A stretch of 64,000 bases of DNA, taken from assembly GCA_001465935.1 (NCBI GenBank), contig LNKV01000013.1, positions 124,001 to 188,000 on the forward strand. Reading direction: 5' to 3'. The translations under genes and the position numbers were made by a program. The notes beneath the pieces are model-generated. The model was not told where the DNA came from and ran no database searches. It saw only the letters and a program-made list of their open reading frames with translations. Source of the stretch: Clarireedia homoeocarpa. Its lineage: Eukaryota > Ascomycota > Leotiomycetes > Helotiales > Rutstroemiaceae. Positions 11,110 through 23,319 of this stretch are shown here, one piece after another; positions within the stretch are counted from its first letter, which is position 1, and each line of letters starts with the position of its first letter.

Positions 11110-14100
11110 TTGCAGATGAGTAATGCTTTGAAGATACAAGTAGATACAAAATAGCTCGGCCTAACAAAACACTGGTACGGTAGCTGTGAAAGTACGTCGT
11201 GCCGCCGGTATAGGCAGGTTCCATCGTAACAACACGGTCATCTCGCGAGTTAGGAAGGATGAAATACGACCTTAGCACCACCTTCGGATCTTGTGTAAGC
11301 TTGCAGGCAGAATTGACCTTTTCTCTCCCACTGTCCATGTCATCGCCACCCATTCGGAACATGTCCGAATCGCTATGCACAGTGGCTGTGAGCACCTATC
11401 TAGTATTCGGGATATTTGCATACAAGCAGGTTCACTTAGCTAGCGATTCCTTTTTCCTCTTCTCCCTTTTTCCCCTTTCTGAATCTTCTGGACCACAGCC
11501 AGAATCCCTGCTTCTCGAAATTCCCAAAAATTCCTTACTTGCAGCAGACTCCGCTCGTACCTGACGCTTATCCACTGGCTAGTAGATATTGGGTAAAAAA
11601 GGGTCGGGGTTATGCACTTTTATATCTTAGTGAAGCTCGTGCCGGGCCAAGTTTGTTTGAGAAAAACACCCTGCATACCGTAAGAAGGAAGCTACTGTAC
11701 GGAAATAAGCTACTGTACGAAGTAGGTGACTTGGACCATTTGAGTTCTTCTTTTTGCCGCAAGGTCTGCCAGACGTGCCAGAATAGTGGTGATCTCATGA
11801 TATCTCCTTCTCCTTCTCCTCTGCTTCTCCTCCGTTCGGCACGTGAAATGCCAGGTAGAGAGAGGGCCCGAGGTTGGAAGTCGGAGGTTGGAAGTCGGGA
11901 GGTTGGAGGTTGGAGGTCTCAAGTCTGCCGTCTCAGGTCTGCTATACAAAGTGCGTACTATGCTTGGAGTTGCCAGGTCTATTTCCATCGTTTATTCGAA
12001 GATTTGCACATACTCCGTACAGTACTTCGTAGCCGTGATAGCATCATAACCTCATAAGCGCATGACTTCTATTTTCGCATGAACGTGCTACTAGAGCATT
12101 GGCTATTCAAATAGATTAATACCCGTCAAACTCATCTAAACCATCATTCGATCGATGATTCGATATCGTTCCATCAAAGATTCGTTCAACGACATCGCTG
12201 TCATCTTGTCCCATGTCCCATGTCCCATGTCCCATTTGTTACTCGGGTCTTCGCACACCCCTTCATTCATAATGATTCAAATCAAATTTAACCATCCACC
12301 ACTCACACATTACTCACTCCCGTCTTCCCTCTTCACAATTCGGATGGGCAAGTATCAAACGCGCGGAGCTGGAATAATAGCTGCCAACGCTTTGCTTCGT
12401 ATTCTCTCACTTATCCCCATCTGGCTATTAATACCTGTCCATTATTGCCGTCCCCGTCACACCAGCGGCGGCGAACACAACCCTCAGCCTAAGTGGGACT
12501 AAACCTCGTGTAGGCACTTCGCAACCAGCGAAGGAAACGGAAGAACCTCCACCTGATTGGCCGCTTCATCCACTTTTGAGCACGCAGCTTGTGCTCAGAT
12601 TCGAGTAAGAAGACCGACGACGACCATTACATGTAACTTAGACAAGGTTGGTCATGTCCGAACATCAAAATCAATCACACCTATTCAATGATTGATTGGG
12701 AAAACCTCCATCACCTTTTTTCCCCTCAACTGTTTTAAGGTCGCAGATATCACGGATGTGGCTGTCGAGTCCAAGGATCGATTGGCCAAGTCTTAAAATC
12801 TTCTGTCAGAGTGTGTGTACAAGCACGCTTGATCGGGACTTGTGCTTCAAATAGGCCGCTGCAGATGCAGAATACAAAACCACATTCCCGCCTTTCCCAT
12901 TCGCAGTCGGATATCGTCCTCGGATTTTTTTTGTTACATATGCAGTTTCTCGTTTCTCTGTACCCATCGTCATCACACCATTACACGAGGGCTGCTGCTT
13001 CCCTCGAATGGAGGGATGGCGATGCAAAACTCATCTCATTGTTTTCTTGCAATATTGGCTTATCAAACCAGGACATTCGATGTAAGCGCTTTCATTTTGA
13101 CCAGACGAGAATTTGTATCCATTCCCTTCACCGGGGTGTGGAGGTTTTGGCGTTCGGTATTTCAATGATTGGAAGCGCGCGCCCACTCAGCGACCTCACA
13201 GGCAGTGCCAACCACATCATTGGTTCAAGCTCGATAAACAAGATACAGATGTGCCGAATGAACTATTGGAAGCTGCGGTACTTCTTATTTCACTTGGAAG
13301 GGAAATGCCGGAATTAAAGTTCTTGGGTCGTCATTTGATTCATGACGATCCAGAAAAGGTCCTGCTCGAGTGCCTGACCTTCCCGTCCGCTCGTACATAA
13401 GATTACCTTGAAGTCATCTTTGTCACGTGTAGCGCTTGAAGATTGCGTCCTACGAACCGACCATACTTCCATCAAAAAGACTTTGTCGACATCAATGCGT
13501 GTTCTTGGCGTCTCGCCGCCTGCAGATGCAACCCCTCGCGTTGTCATTGCAAGCACCATAGTGATAACATCTTATACTTTTGATTGTTTCGAGAGCAATC
13601 CCAATTGTACTTTCAACTATCCTCCACAGATCTTACTGTTGCTTCATGTGGCAGGAAAGTCTGTCATAGAATCAGACAGTGTTCGGGAGCCACTCCTTCC
13701 GAGCCTCCATGCTGCTGACACGGTCACCGTGGGGATGATGGTCTTCACTGGAAGCCTTTGAGGAGGTGGCTCAGGATTCCTTCCGTGTCGCATGGTCGAT
13801 CGGATCTGATAAGGCCAGTGCTTATCTCTAACCTGGGGATTCCAGAAGACAGCATAGTTGTTGGTCTTAGCATTGGAAGCCAATGATACGTAGGAACAGT
13901 ATTTACGGTTCTTGAATCCTACGACGTTGGCGGCTCTTGATTTGAGAAGCGAACGATAACCAGAAGTCCTTGTCAAAAACACCCCGATCCCAATTCAGAA
14001 CGTGTTCCTGGCAAGACCATCGCCATGGATGCTATTTACTTGATCGCTTGTTAGGTGACAGCGAGACTTTGCTGCCATTGCTGTACTGTGGCCGCGGGCT

Positions 14101-14400
14101 TCCTGGTAAACAAAGTTGAGCATTACTTAACCAATAATTCTGGGGTGCATCCGTCCAAAATAAAGGTTCGTACTAGTCATCCGAAGGTCAACCTCCTGGC
14201 TATCGCTAGCTACTCTTGCCAGGATCTCGTACTCAGGGCATCATGGGATTTTATGACCTCGATCTACTTGATGGATTATCTGTGCTGTGTCCATGTTTAC
14301 TTATTCATTATGGACGTAAGTCCAGCACATAGTGATTGTCCATATATTCTTAAACATCGGGGCATAGAAGATTAGCCAGATCCCCAATTCTCTGTGTTCC

Positions 14401-16670
14401 TCTCCTCAGATACTTCCTGTTGCATATCTCAGTTCTGTTAAAGGACTGTAAATGCCAAGCTGAAAAACCTACACCTTTGTTGGGAAATCCGACTTCCGAA
14501 ACTTATATAGGTTTGGGAGTCGGAAGGTCTGAGTGGGTTGATTGCATCATTTTCTTCTGAATTCAAATAACTTGCTTTTCCACAGAATACACTCTTCCCG
14601 CGGCATATCCATAGTATCATCCCTATACCCATAGTGCGTCGTAGAGTGAAGCCTTGTTCATATTCAATCATGTTTCGCGTTTGTTGTGATTCATATTATG
14701 AATCATGATCTGTGATGAGTCGCAAGCCTACCGAGGTGACTGATTGATACTCAGTCTCAATCATCGGTGGCGCTTTTTTTCTTAAGTGGCTGCTGCAATG
14801 GGGATGTTGCTCGTGTTTGGGGAGGATATCTGAAACGTTAGTCAGATTCTTGGAAGAGAATGAAAAAAAGGGAGGGGTCAATATTTAGATAATGGTGGTG
14901 GTGAGGTGAAACATTTGAGTGCTTTTACATATGTATACTTTCTTTTTTATGACATCTTTGCATCTGGTGGCGTTGAAAAGGGTACAAGTAGGACAACTTT
15001 ATGGAAGTCTGGGATTTGAAACTCGAAATTCGTACTTTAAGTGTCAACAGCTGATGGCTATACACAAAAAGAGCAATCTACGAGGACGTGATGTGACGTG
15101 AAGTGATTCGAGTTGAAGGCTGGGAATCTACCAAAGTGGGAATACCAACCTCCAAACTAGTGTTATTGGTTTCTTTTTCCTGCGAGTGCTTGGAGAGTTT
15201 TGCGTATTGTCTCTTTTCATATTCAGCTCTGCTTGAGCTTCTGCTGGTGCTTGTTAGTCTTGAAGTCGATGTGATGATGTTAGTGATATGTTTCACTTCA
15301 GCAGTGACTCACTGAGATAGTTTTCCTACTCCAGTTGTATTCCTCCAACTTGGGCGAGGTGTGTCTCCTCCTGTACAGGAACAAGCTCCCAGATTAAGTT
15401 TCGATTTTCAGTGAGATGTGCAACACAAGCTTCTGGATTCTGTGTTCGTTGCTGGCTACTTACTGTACGGAAAGAGCTTGTACTTGAATTACAATCCTCT
15501 CGTCGAGATATATGCAGAAGATATTGAATTGCTTGACTTATAATAACATCGCATATAGCAGCAGGCTTATGCATTGACCTACTGTTTCCACATTGAGATG
15601 TGCAATAAAATGTCAATTCTCTGATACACCTTTTTCATTGGCTAGCCGGGCAAAGTTGGCTTGGAAAGGAGATATATCGTCTAGGATTCAAGGAGCGTAT
15701 AACCTTACCTTCGATTTTAGATGTGCAACAAACTCTCTCCAAATATGAATAGGCAAGTTGACGCCGAAGTTGACCAGATAACCTACCAAGATGGCTCAAG
15801 GCTGGATCTGGACTCAGCTTTCAGCTTTGCAACAAAAGTTTGTTTGTGTGTCGAGTTTACATGAAATAAAAAGGTGTCGATTGGCCAATTTTGAACCAGA
15901 ATGGTTTGAACTGAGCTGAAATATTTCTGGATTGGGAGTTTGATGCTATATAAGTCGAGATTCGGATTGATCATATACGCTTCAGGGAAAATTTGACACA
16001 CAGCTTTAGCCCATTTCAGTCGATATTGGCGAGCGTAGATTGAGATGTGCAACCTGGACTGACTTTATCTGATTTACTTTACGCTTCGGCGGGATGAGGA
16101 GGTAGACAAATCTTCAAATCGGGGTGGGGGGAGATTGGTTGGGATTTTGGATTTCAGAAGCCCCGAGTTCAAAAAATCCCGAATCTGGGCAGATTTAGAT
16201 TCGAAATATAAAATAGAATCTGGGTTTAATCGAGCTCGTGTTTGACATGGTTAATCATGGAAGAGTCGAATTCTGCGATGTGCAACAAACTGGCTATATC
16301 ATATTCACTATGGTGTGAATGACTGGAGCAGCTCCAGATCGAGGAAATCGGCTAGGTATTCGAAGGTCGAAATCGATGTAGTTCGACTTCAGAGGGTGTC
16401 GGTTCAGTATATTCACTGAACTACGAGAGAGATACTACAGGATATTGGATACGCGCTGTAGTATAGTAGTTAGTACAGGAGAGAGGGTCTATATAGTCCA
16501 GCTCTCCCTCCCATCCAGTTTAGAGATTTTTCTCTTCTTCTGGGCACAAGATAATATAAGAGGATTCAACCCGTTTATTTTGTGTCACCTACAGCTGTAC
16601 TAAGCTAACCGACAGAGGGATCAACAAATCGATGAGGTCTCGGCTCGGAGAGAGAATCGGGTTCGAGTAG
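14401..16670. other. Non-coding field with dispersed GATGTGCAAC motifs
   Basis: There is no supported gene. The stretch carries repeated copies of a short motif, consensus GAGATGTGCAACAAA: minus strand at 14418-14432, and plus strand at 15413-15429, 15595-15610, 15719-15733, 16042-16054 and 16276-16291, with a weaker core near 15826. Spacing is irregular, 100-240 nt. The same motif reappears in the satellite at 19.1-19.6 kb, beyond the SNF2 relic. Confidence 0.6.
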
Positions 16671-17213
16671 CAAAGTCAAAAAGAGCGAACCCGACTCATT
16701 GGAACGTTCAATGACCCGAAATCCGACATCAAGGTCCTACTTACAACATCCGCACTTGGTTCAGTGTTCTTGAATCTCCAAAAATCTGCAGCATGTTTGA
16801 TTATCATGGAGGTCCTGAGTTCATTCCCAATGATCGTGCAGGTCGCTGGACGCATCAATCGCATTGGACAGACGAAAGTTCAGAGGGTATATCTACTTTG
16901 GCTCGACCACTCCTTCGATCAAATTATACTTCATCGGATCTTCCGCAAAATCGTCCCCAGTCTTGCAGGCGAGGGATCTGCCGCTACGAGCGTATCTCCG
17001 ACTGCCACTACTCAGAAACAAGTTCAAATGTTTTTGGGCATGAAGTCAACTCATACACCTCTTCATTTTAAATGGAGTGCCCTTCCATACACCGACAAAG
17101 ACGCCGTCATCCAAGAAGAAGAAGAAAATTTCCAAGATAACCCTTCAAGACCGATACAACTTGAATATTTTGGGTCGTACGTTCTACCCTATTACGAGTT
17201 TGTGCTGTCCTAA
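16671..17213 (+). pseudogene. SNF2-family helicase fragment (C-terminal helicase lobe)
   Basis: This 180-codon open stretch is bounded upstream by an in-frame TAG (16668-16670) and downstream by TAA. It contains LIGTFNDPKSDIKVLL, then FLNLQKSAACLIIME, then the motif-VI block VAGRINRIGQTKVQRVYLL followed by DHSFDQ. Known SNF2/Rad54-type ATPases have exactly this order in the second RecA lobe. The N-terminal lobe (Walker A, DEAH box) is absent from the preceding sequence, and the usual GGxGLNL motif has become GSVFLNL. I infer a truncated relic, not a working remodeller. Sequence continuing to about 17900 looks like the decayed tail of the same gene. A short expressed fragment cannot be excluded. 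Confidence 0.7.
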
Positions 17214-17900
17214 CAAATATGTATAGCACAAAAGTCAGGTTCTTTGGATGCCGTCGAGCCTATTCATCGGCCATCGCAGCCATCACGCAAGAGCTCACTC
17301 GCGGGTTCAGCTGCCCTATCTTCCTCACCCCCGAAGAGATCAAAAGATCCAGATTCGAACGCACCTCGAACCTCGTCAATTCCATCGCAAGACCCAGACT
17401 ACGAATCCGGTGAATCTACTCCAACCCGTCCATGCAAGCATTCTCGTCTATCTTCGAAGGGCAAATCCCACTCTCGGCCACGGGGTGAAATTCATCAACC
17501 TCGTTCGCAACTCTCATCTATCTATGTCCAATCGGAGGATGACCAAGATACACCTACACCGCCTCTTCCAAACAGCTACATGGGCGAATCCTTCGGGCTC
17601 TTCCTCGGGCTCTTCTTCAACTACAGAAGCCATCAACGGACTCAACAACCAGCTTCTAAAGCTTAATCTAAACGAGCCATCTCCTCCTCAAGGCCATGTC
17701 TACATATCCTTCGACCCCCTCAACTTCATAACGCGATCAATCAAATTGGTGAGGAAGATCGTGTCAACCAGGAAGTTGAAGCGACTGTTGCCTTTGAGGT
17801 TCCTCAACAGGGTCTAGGAGACACTCAATCTGCTCCAGATGGCACACAACCGGCAGTATAAGAAACAACTGGAGATAGTGATGAAGTCCCCGCCGTACCA
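17214..17900 (+). pseudogene. Decayed Ser/Pro-rich tail downstream of the SNF2 fragment
   Basis: Protein-like low-complexity sequence continues after the SNF2 fragment but only by changing frame. One frame gives a Ser/Pro/Lys-rich segment with SSPPKRSKDPDSNAP and QDPDYESGESTPTRP. Near 17590 a second frame takes over (SSGSSSTTEAINGLNNQ). Near 17720 a third continues (NQEVEATVAFEVPQQG) and is cut by an in-frame TAA near 17860, beyond which the same frame goes on to about 18005 (TTGDSDEVPAVPNSRPIG). Several frame changes plus an internal stop indicate decay by indels. The 25-nt CTAAC/TAG intron-like sequence at the start does not restore frame. Confidence 0.45.
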
Positions 17901-19040
17901 AATTCGCGACCTATTGGAACTCCCCCACAACATCAAACTGTACAGGTGGAGGACCGGCCGCCTTACAAAGGTGTACCGGAAGTTGTTCCAATTCTTGCAA
18001 GCTGATGGTTGGATCCTAAATAGCGAGAAAGAATTCCAGCCATATCTTGGTATCCGTCCGGAAGCTGTCGATATCTTCCGTCAAGAAGCAGATCTGGAGG
18101 AGAAGGATATCCCTAATGTAGATCAGTTTCCTGATCTCCCCAATCCTCCAAATCCGCAACTTCCAGAACCTCCTAGCAGACACAAAGTCATTGCACACTG
18201 TCGAGAAGGGCAAACGAACGAAGTTGCTAAATCAAATGCTCAAGGAGTTCAAGAGCAAAAAATGGGTCAGTCGATATGATGAAGCTGGCGATGCATCTTT
18301 TTGGCTTACGGAGGATGTAAGAACCATGACTATCCGATGCCCATTCCCATTACCATCCGAACTCCATAGTCATTTCCAGTCATTTCCGAATACCCTCATT
18401 TAACATTACGCTAGACATTCATTAAATTGCGTGATTCAAGACCTACAGGAGTCTACCAAATTACTACTGAGGATGCCCATAAAAGGCTCCCATTTCCATA
18501 GTCTTAGATAGTTCAATCAAGTCATATTATCTTACAGAGGACGAGAAACGTCTCGCGGACGCGAATACAGTAGATGTCTGGGGAGAAGCCTCTAGGAATG
18601 CGAGAGCCTGGGGGTACGCATAATATGAGAGAATACGCAACCATCATAATAAACGCCCAGAGGCTTCGCGAGCTCAGGCACAGGAAGGTGTTGAGGCTGC
18701 TGGTGGAGCAGAGCATGGCAATGAAGAAAATTAGAAGGTGCATCGGCTTTTTGATTGTGGGGATGGGGGCGTGGTATTGTATTAACCAAGTGTTTTTCAT
18801 GATGGTTTTTTAATAAGTTCGAGGATATAAGTTGCTGGCATAGTTTCATCGCATGGTTCTACATCATCGATTTTGAAATCTGGGACAAAATGGAGAACTT
18901 GGGTTTTGATCCTTTTCAATTAGATTCACAATAAAACTCTAAGATAGATTAGATAAAGAATAAAATCATTTGATCAATCATCTGATATTATACTCGATAC
19001 CTCATCGTTAAACCCTCAAGCGCCACCCTGAACTAGAGTT
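17901..19040. other. Region with no supported gene
   Basis: Open frames of 60-146 codons occur on both strands, but none shows a known domain or codon pattern that would favour it over its shadows. It may include further decayed sequence of the SNF2 relic, for example a Glu/Ala/Gly-rich stretch near 18660-18740 that ends in a stop. Confidence 0.4.
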
Positions 19041-19615
19041 GTTTCTGAGATGACTAGGGAATTCGATATGAACGATCCGAGCGAGATATGCAACAAAACT
19101 GTTGATATTTTGTGAATCTACAGGCTACAAGCCTGCTCAGAGAATTCGATATGAACGATCCCGAGTGAGATATACAACAAGACTGTTCAACTTCTTAAGA
19201 TTACCCGACTCAAAGATATGGACGATATGGACGATATGGACGATATGAACGATCGCGAGTGAGATATGCAACAAAACCTCTTCTCAACGTCGCTCACCCC
19301 GTAGGCTCAGTTTGGGAATTCAATATAAACGATCCCGAGTGAGATATGCAACAAGACTATTCAACTTCTTAAGATTACCCGACTTAAATCGATATGGACG
19401 GTATGGACGATATAGACGGTATAGACGGTATAGGCGGTATGGACAGTATAGACGGTATAGACGATATAGACGATACGGACGATACGGACGATACGGTCGA
19501 TACGGTCGATACCGACAGATGTGCAACAAAACCTCTCAACATCGCTCACCCTGTAGGCTCAGTTTGGCAATTTAATATGAACGATCCGAGTGAGATATGC
19601 AACAGAATTTCAGCT
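19041..19615 (+). repeat. Composite satellite: 45-bp unit and longer duplicated blocks
   Basis: Five copies of a unit reading AATTCGATATGAACGATCC followed by GAGTGAGATATGCAACAAAA occur at about 19058-19105, 19141-19189, 19245-19280 (partial), 19315-19363 and 19567-19613. Two copies extend into a matching right flank (TTCAACTTCTTAAGATTACC) to about 19215 and 19385. A second flank, CTCACCCCGTAGGCTCAGTT, is duplicated near 19290 and 19547. The array is thus a higher-order repeat assembled from at least three modules. It embeds the 9-bp minisatellite listed separately and shares its GAGATRTGCAACAAA core with copies 3-5 kb upstream. Confidence 0.8.
19390..19516 (+). repeat. 9-bp minisatellite, GATATGGAC family
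   Basis: About 14 head-to-tail 9-mers of consensus GRTAYRGAC fill this stretch; a shorter run of four units lies at about 19219-19254. Variants change progressively (GATATGGAC, GGTATAGAC, GATACGGAC, GATACGGTC), as expected from local unequal exchange. Because 9 is a multiple of 3, every frame is open and translates to Arg/Tyr or Asp/Gly/Ile repeats; these are not real genes. Confidence 0.85.
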
Positions 19616-20987
19616 TCATGAGCTCTTTTAACCTATCCGCTGTACGGTATGTGAGTATATACACAACCTCCTTACTCAGAACCATATCTATATCCTCCAC
19701 TTCTTCCATCTCTAGCCAGCCATACGTGTAGTGTAGTACGAGCAGATGACTCCGATGTGTGTTTTCCATCTGCCAACTACACGGGAAACATAACGAGTCT
19801 ACTTGACACCACAAATGCACTACCTATTATTATCTTTCCTTCCAACCCAAATCCCAAGCTGGAGATTTAAAGGCGCGAAGGAGGAAAGGGCAGAGAACAG
19901 AATTACCGATATATATATATAGACGTAGAAAGCACGCAAAAGCCCCGCCCGTGAGGCTTTCAGGAAAGCAGAAAGACCGAATCCGAAGATATTTTTCCGT
20001 ATATTGTTCACCAACAACACCAAGACACGGAGAGAGCTACGGCCAGCTCTCGGAATGACTGTGCGAGTTGTCGTAGGAGCAATGCCCGCGCCATGAACAG
20101 GAATTTATGTCTGTGTAAGAAATAAGGGGATGGATGGATGGATGGGCAGGCTCTCTGCGTGTCGGGCTGCGGATACGGTGAGGGCTCTCGATGGCGAGGT
20201 AAGGTAGCGTGTACAGTAGTGTGGGTGTGAGAAGAAGCGATGCAGGCGCAGGCCAAGGCGATACGACGAGGAAGAAGTCATGCATGGAAGTGGAGCGGAA
20301 AGGCGAGAAGGGCAAGAGGATAGAAGAGAACTACACATCGGAGAAAAGCACCAAAAGGAAATAAGTGTTCGTAAACAGACACACACACATACACACATGA
20401 CTGCAAACCTCGATTACTTCTTCACTACAAACGACACCACGACAATTAACCCTTATATCTATCCATCTTTTGACTCCTATCTGGTGACACTTACATCACA
20501 TCACAATGCAATTCACAAACACAAAGGCATAGTTAAAAAGTATATAAATATAAAATATAATAAGAATTTTGTCCCATAAATATGATAACAATCAATAGAA
20601 AACTAGATGAAAAGGTTTGTAAAAAGGGTATGTGCCATCAGTCAAAATACAAAGTCAATCAATCAATCACTCTATCTATCCATATATTCACCATCCCAGA
20701 AAAATTTGCCCATCAATATGTCAAATCTTGCCCCCTTCCTACCTACAACACATACACATACCCCATGATAGATACAAAGGAGACTCAATCAATCCCTTTC
20801 CCCATCTCCCTCTCCCCCTCCCCAACATTCGAGCTGGATATCTCCAAGCTATGCTCGCTAATAGAATTTGGTTATTTGGTTGACGCAAGGAAATCGTTAA
20901 AAAAAGGGGGGTTTTATATGATTTTGATTCTTTGATGACAGCCTCCCTATCATGTTCTTCTTCTCTCTCCTCCTCAATCACCGCTGT
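19616..20987. other. Intergenic region downstream of the TRP-like gene
   Basis: I see no supported gene. The stretch includes AT-rich sequence (20500-20720) and short GGAT and CACA runs (20130-20150 and 20376-20395). The part adjoining 20987 should be the 3' untranslated region of the minus-strand gene. Confidence 0.4.
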
Positions 20988-23319
20988 CTAATACGCCATC
21001 CCCCTATATCCTCCTCCGTTCCTACCGCCCATATTTGGCACAGTAGGTTCTCGTCCACTGGTACCAGGTGGCGCCGCGCTGCCGACGAGGTTTTCGCGAC
21101 TGGATGGGCGGTCGTAAGGGTTGGCTGGCTCGTTCATGTACGAGTCTACGGATTGGTCGTGGCTGTAGGAGTATTTTTGGTCGTGGCCGTAGGTGGACTC
21201 AGATGAGGACATGGGCATCTTGGTGGGGTCCATGAGGAGGGAGTTGCGGGCGTCGAGGGGCGTGAGGTTGTCCAGGTCGCGGTTGAGTTTTTCTGAGTTT
21301 TTGGTTAGCTTTTTTAACTTTTCTTTTGGCGATTGGCAGGGAATGAACGTACCAGCCTCCTTACGACGCTTTCGGTGAGGATTCTCGTTGATGATGGAAA
21401 TAATTGCGTTCACGCCGATGAGGATGGCGAGAGTACCGGTAAGAACTGATTGGATGGCAATGAGGACAACACCGACGACGGTTTGGGTGGTTTGAGCAAT
21501 TCCGAGTTCGTCGACGAATACAAGAATACAGACGACTGAGAGGAAACGCACAATTTGGATAAAGATATTAATGACGTTTCCGGATTTGCGCTCATATGGT
21601 CGAGACCAAAGTAGGAGGATGAGCACTATCACATGGTTAGATTGATCCAAAAAGAAGGAAGTGAAGAAAACTTACTAAGACATTCGATGATGAGTTGGGC
21701 AACAGTTTGCGAAAGCCCATTTCCATCCGCAACAGCAAGTACACATCCCTTTGCGAACATATACACCAATGCTGGGATGAACAACCACCAGAAATCTTTC
21801 CTGTAGTTCTCGTAGAACATACTGTACTTCAACCAATTGTCCTTCTTCTCATACAAACCAGAAGTATCACCCTCAGTCTGCTTCAACTGCCTTGCTGCAG
21901 ACCAAATCTTGAATCCGAAGAATGCCAAGACACTTGTGAAGATGCCCAAAGTTAGCCCGGCAAGTAATTTCGCAGCCCATGAATCGCCGTGTGTAAATTG
22001 GAAGATACAGTAAAGAACCCAGACTCCATAAAGTGCGAGGATCAATTGCACCATGAGACGAGCCATGGTAGCCCAATAATGTTTGCGGAATCCGGTAAGC
22101 TTCTTGGGGAAGGATCCAAAGAGAGCCCAAGTTTCGAGGAGGACTTTGAAAGCGAGAACTCCGACGGCGATGGCGGCGATGACGCAGGCTACGATGAGGA
22201 GAACAGTCATGAACGTGTTGGCTTGAGGAACTGAGAGCTCCTCAACGTAGGCTTTGATCCCGGAAACCTTTTCTTGGAAGGCGCTGCTGGTTGCAGTGGC
22301 GTCATCGGCGGTGGTTGCGGTAGAGTTGACACTGGTCACTACATCTCTTGCTGTTAGGATGGCATCGTAGAAGCCACCGAGAGAACGTTTCGATAGTTTT
22401 TCTGTAGAGCCGTCGCTGAACACTAGAGTAGCATTGTGAAGGTATTGAACGCTGTCGTTGGTGAGATTACCTCCTGTTGCGGCACGGAAGTTATCAATCG
22501 ACGTTTGCATAGCTGTCCAGGGAATAAGACCAGTACTGAATGCGAAATTCTTGCTGAATTGCCGATAGACAGGCGGGTAGTTGACGGACATCATTCCATT
22601 CATGGCCATGCCTTGGAACCAGGTCATGGTCTCGGTGAATGACGGACTAGTTGATGCCGCTCCACTGCTTCCATGTGCTGCCCCGGCGAGCGCTGAGAAT
22701 CCTCCTACAACAGCCGCGGCACCAGCCACAGCTGCTGCGACATATGATACAGCTGGGATCTCTGTGGTCTTGCCATTGGTAACTTGAGATTCTATACACG
22801 CAACATCGACTCCTGTATCCAACCGCTTCAACTCTATCGTAGCCTGAGCAGAAATATCCGGTACCGAGAATGCGATTGCTGGAATCATTGAGGCATATTC
22901 GGAAGGGATTGCTTGTGTTCCGGATGCAGCAAAGGTTCCCACGGGGACTATCATAGCATGGTTAGCTTTGTTCGTTTGTGCTCATTACTCCTGAGGGAAG
23001 ACATACGTGGGCAGAGCGCATCTACTTTCGTGCTGTCGTCGCACGGATTGAATGATTTCTGATAGACCGACATGCCATATGCGGTGACATTCAATTGAGC
23101 TGTGACGTTCTGCGACAGATTGCTTGTCCCGGCCACATTGAATGTCACCGTCTTTGCGTCATTATCGTAGGAGATGTCCATCGTCTTGACAATTATATTC
23201 GACTGATCGAGACATGATGAAAAGCTGGTCGTTCTAAGGATTTGATCTGCGAGAACTCTGGCCGGCAGTGTTCCCAACAGGAATAAGGAAATGGTAGAAA
23301 GTGAAACTGGCCGTAACAT
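20988..23319 (-). CDS. TRP-like / flavin-carrier (FLC) family membrane protein
   Basis: Three exons on the minus strand (23319-23007, 22947-21676, 21625-20988) join in frame to about 740 residues. The start is the ATG at 23319; the frame extends upstream only through a GTG. A signal peptide (MLRPVSLSTISLFLLGTLPA) precedes a Cys-containing lumenal ML-like domain with N-glycosylation sequons (for example NVTAQLNVT), ending near ALCPLPVGTFAA. About nine hydrophobic segments follow, including TFMTVLLIVACVIAAIAVGV, LMVQLILALYGVWVLYCIF and QSVLTGTLAILIGVNAIISI. A charged, Ser-rich cytoplasmic tail ends in GGYRGMAY. This ML-like plus TRP layout matches fungal FLC/Pkd2-type proteins, which act in ER or plasma membrane, with roles in FAD transport, calcium signalling and wall integrity. 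Which role applies here cannot be told from sequence. Confidence 0.85.

Larger units (their letters stand above)
9438..14400. other. Gene-poor region, no supported gene
   Basis: Nearly 5 kb without a gene I can defend. The first few hundred bases are presumably the kelch-gene promoter. A 40-bp tandem array lies at 10988-11109, a GGTTGGAAGTCG-type repeat at about 11870-11920, and a CCCATGT repeat at 12208-12235. Two weak coding-like stretches exist: plus 13114-13400, with a patch ELLEAAVLLISLGREMPELK, and minus 13644-13982, with no ATG start. Neither has a recognisable domain, and both may be relics. Confidence 0.5.

Noticed and set aside
13113..13982. Two coding-like patches, plus 13113-13400 and minus 13644-13982
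   Set aside because: The plus patch ends abruptly with no partner exon; the minus patch has no ATG and an upstream stop. They may be relics, but there is no family evidence.
19312..19621. Open frames on both strands translating to Tyr/Arg, Asp/Gly or Ile/Val repeats
   Set aside because: They are by-products of the 9-bp minisatellite, which keeps every frame open.
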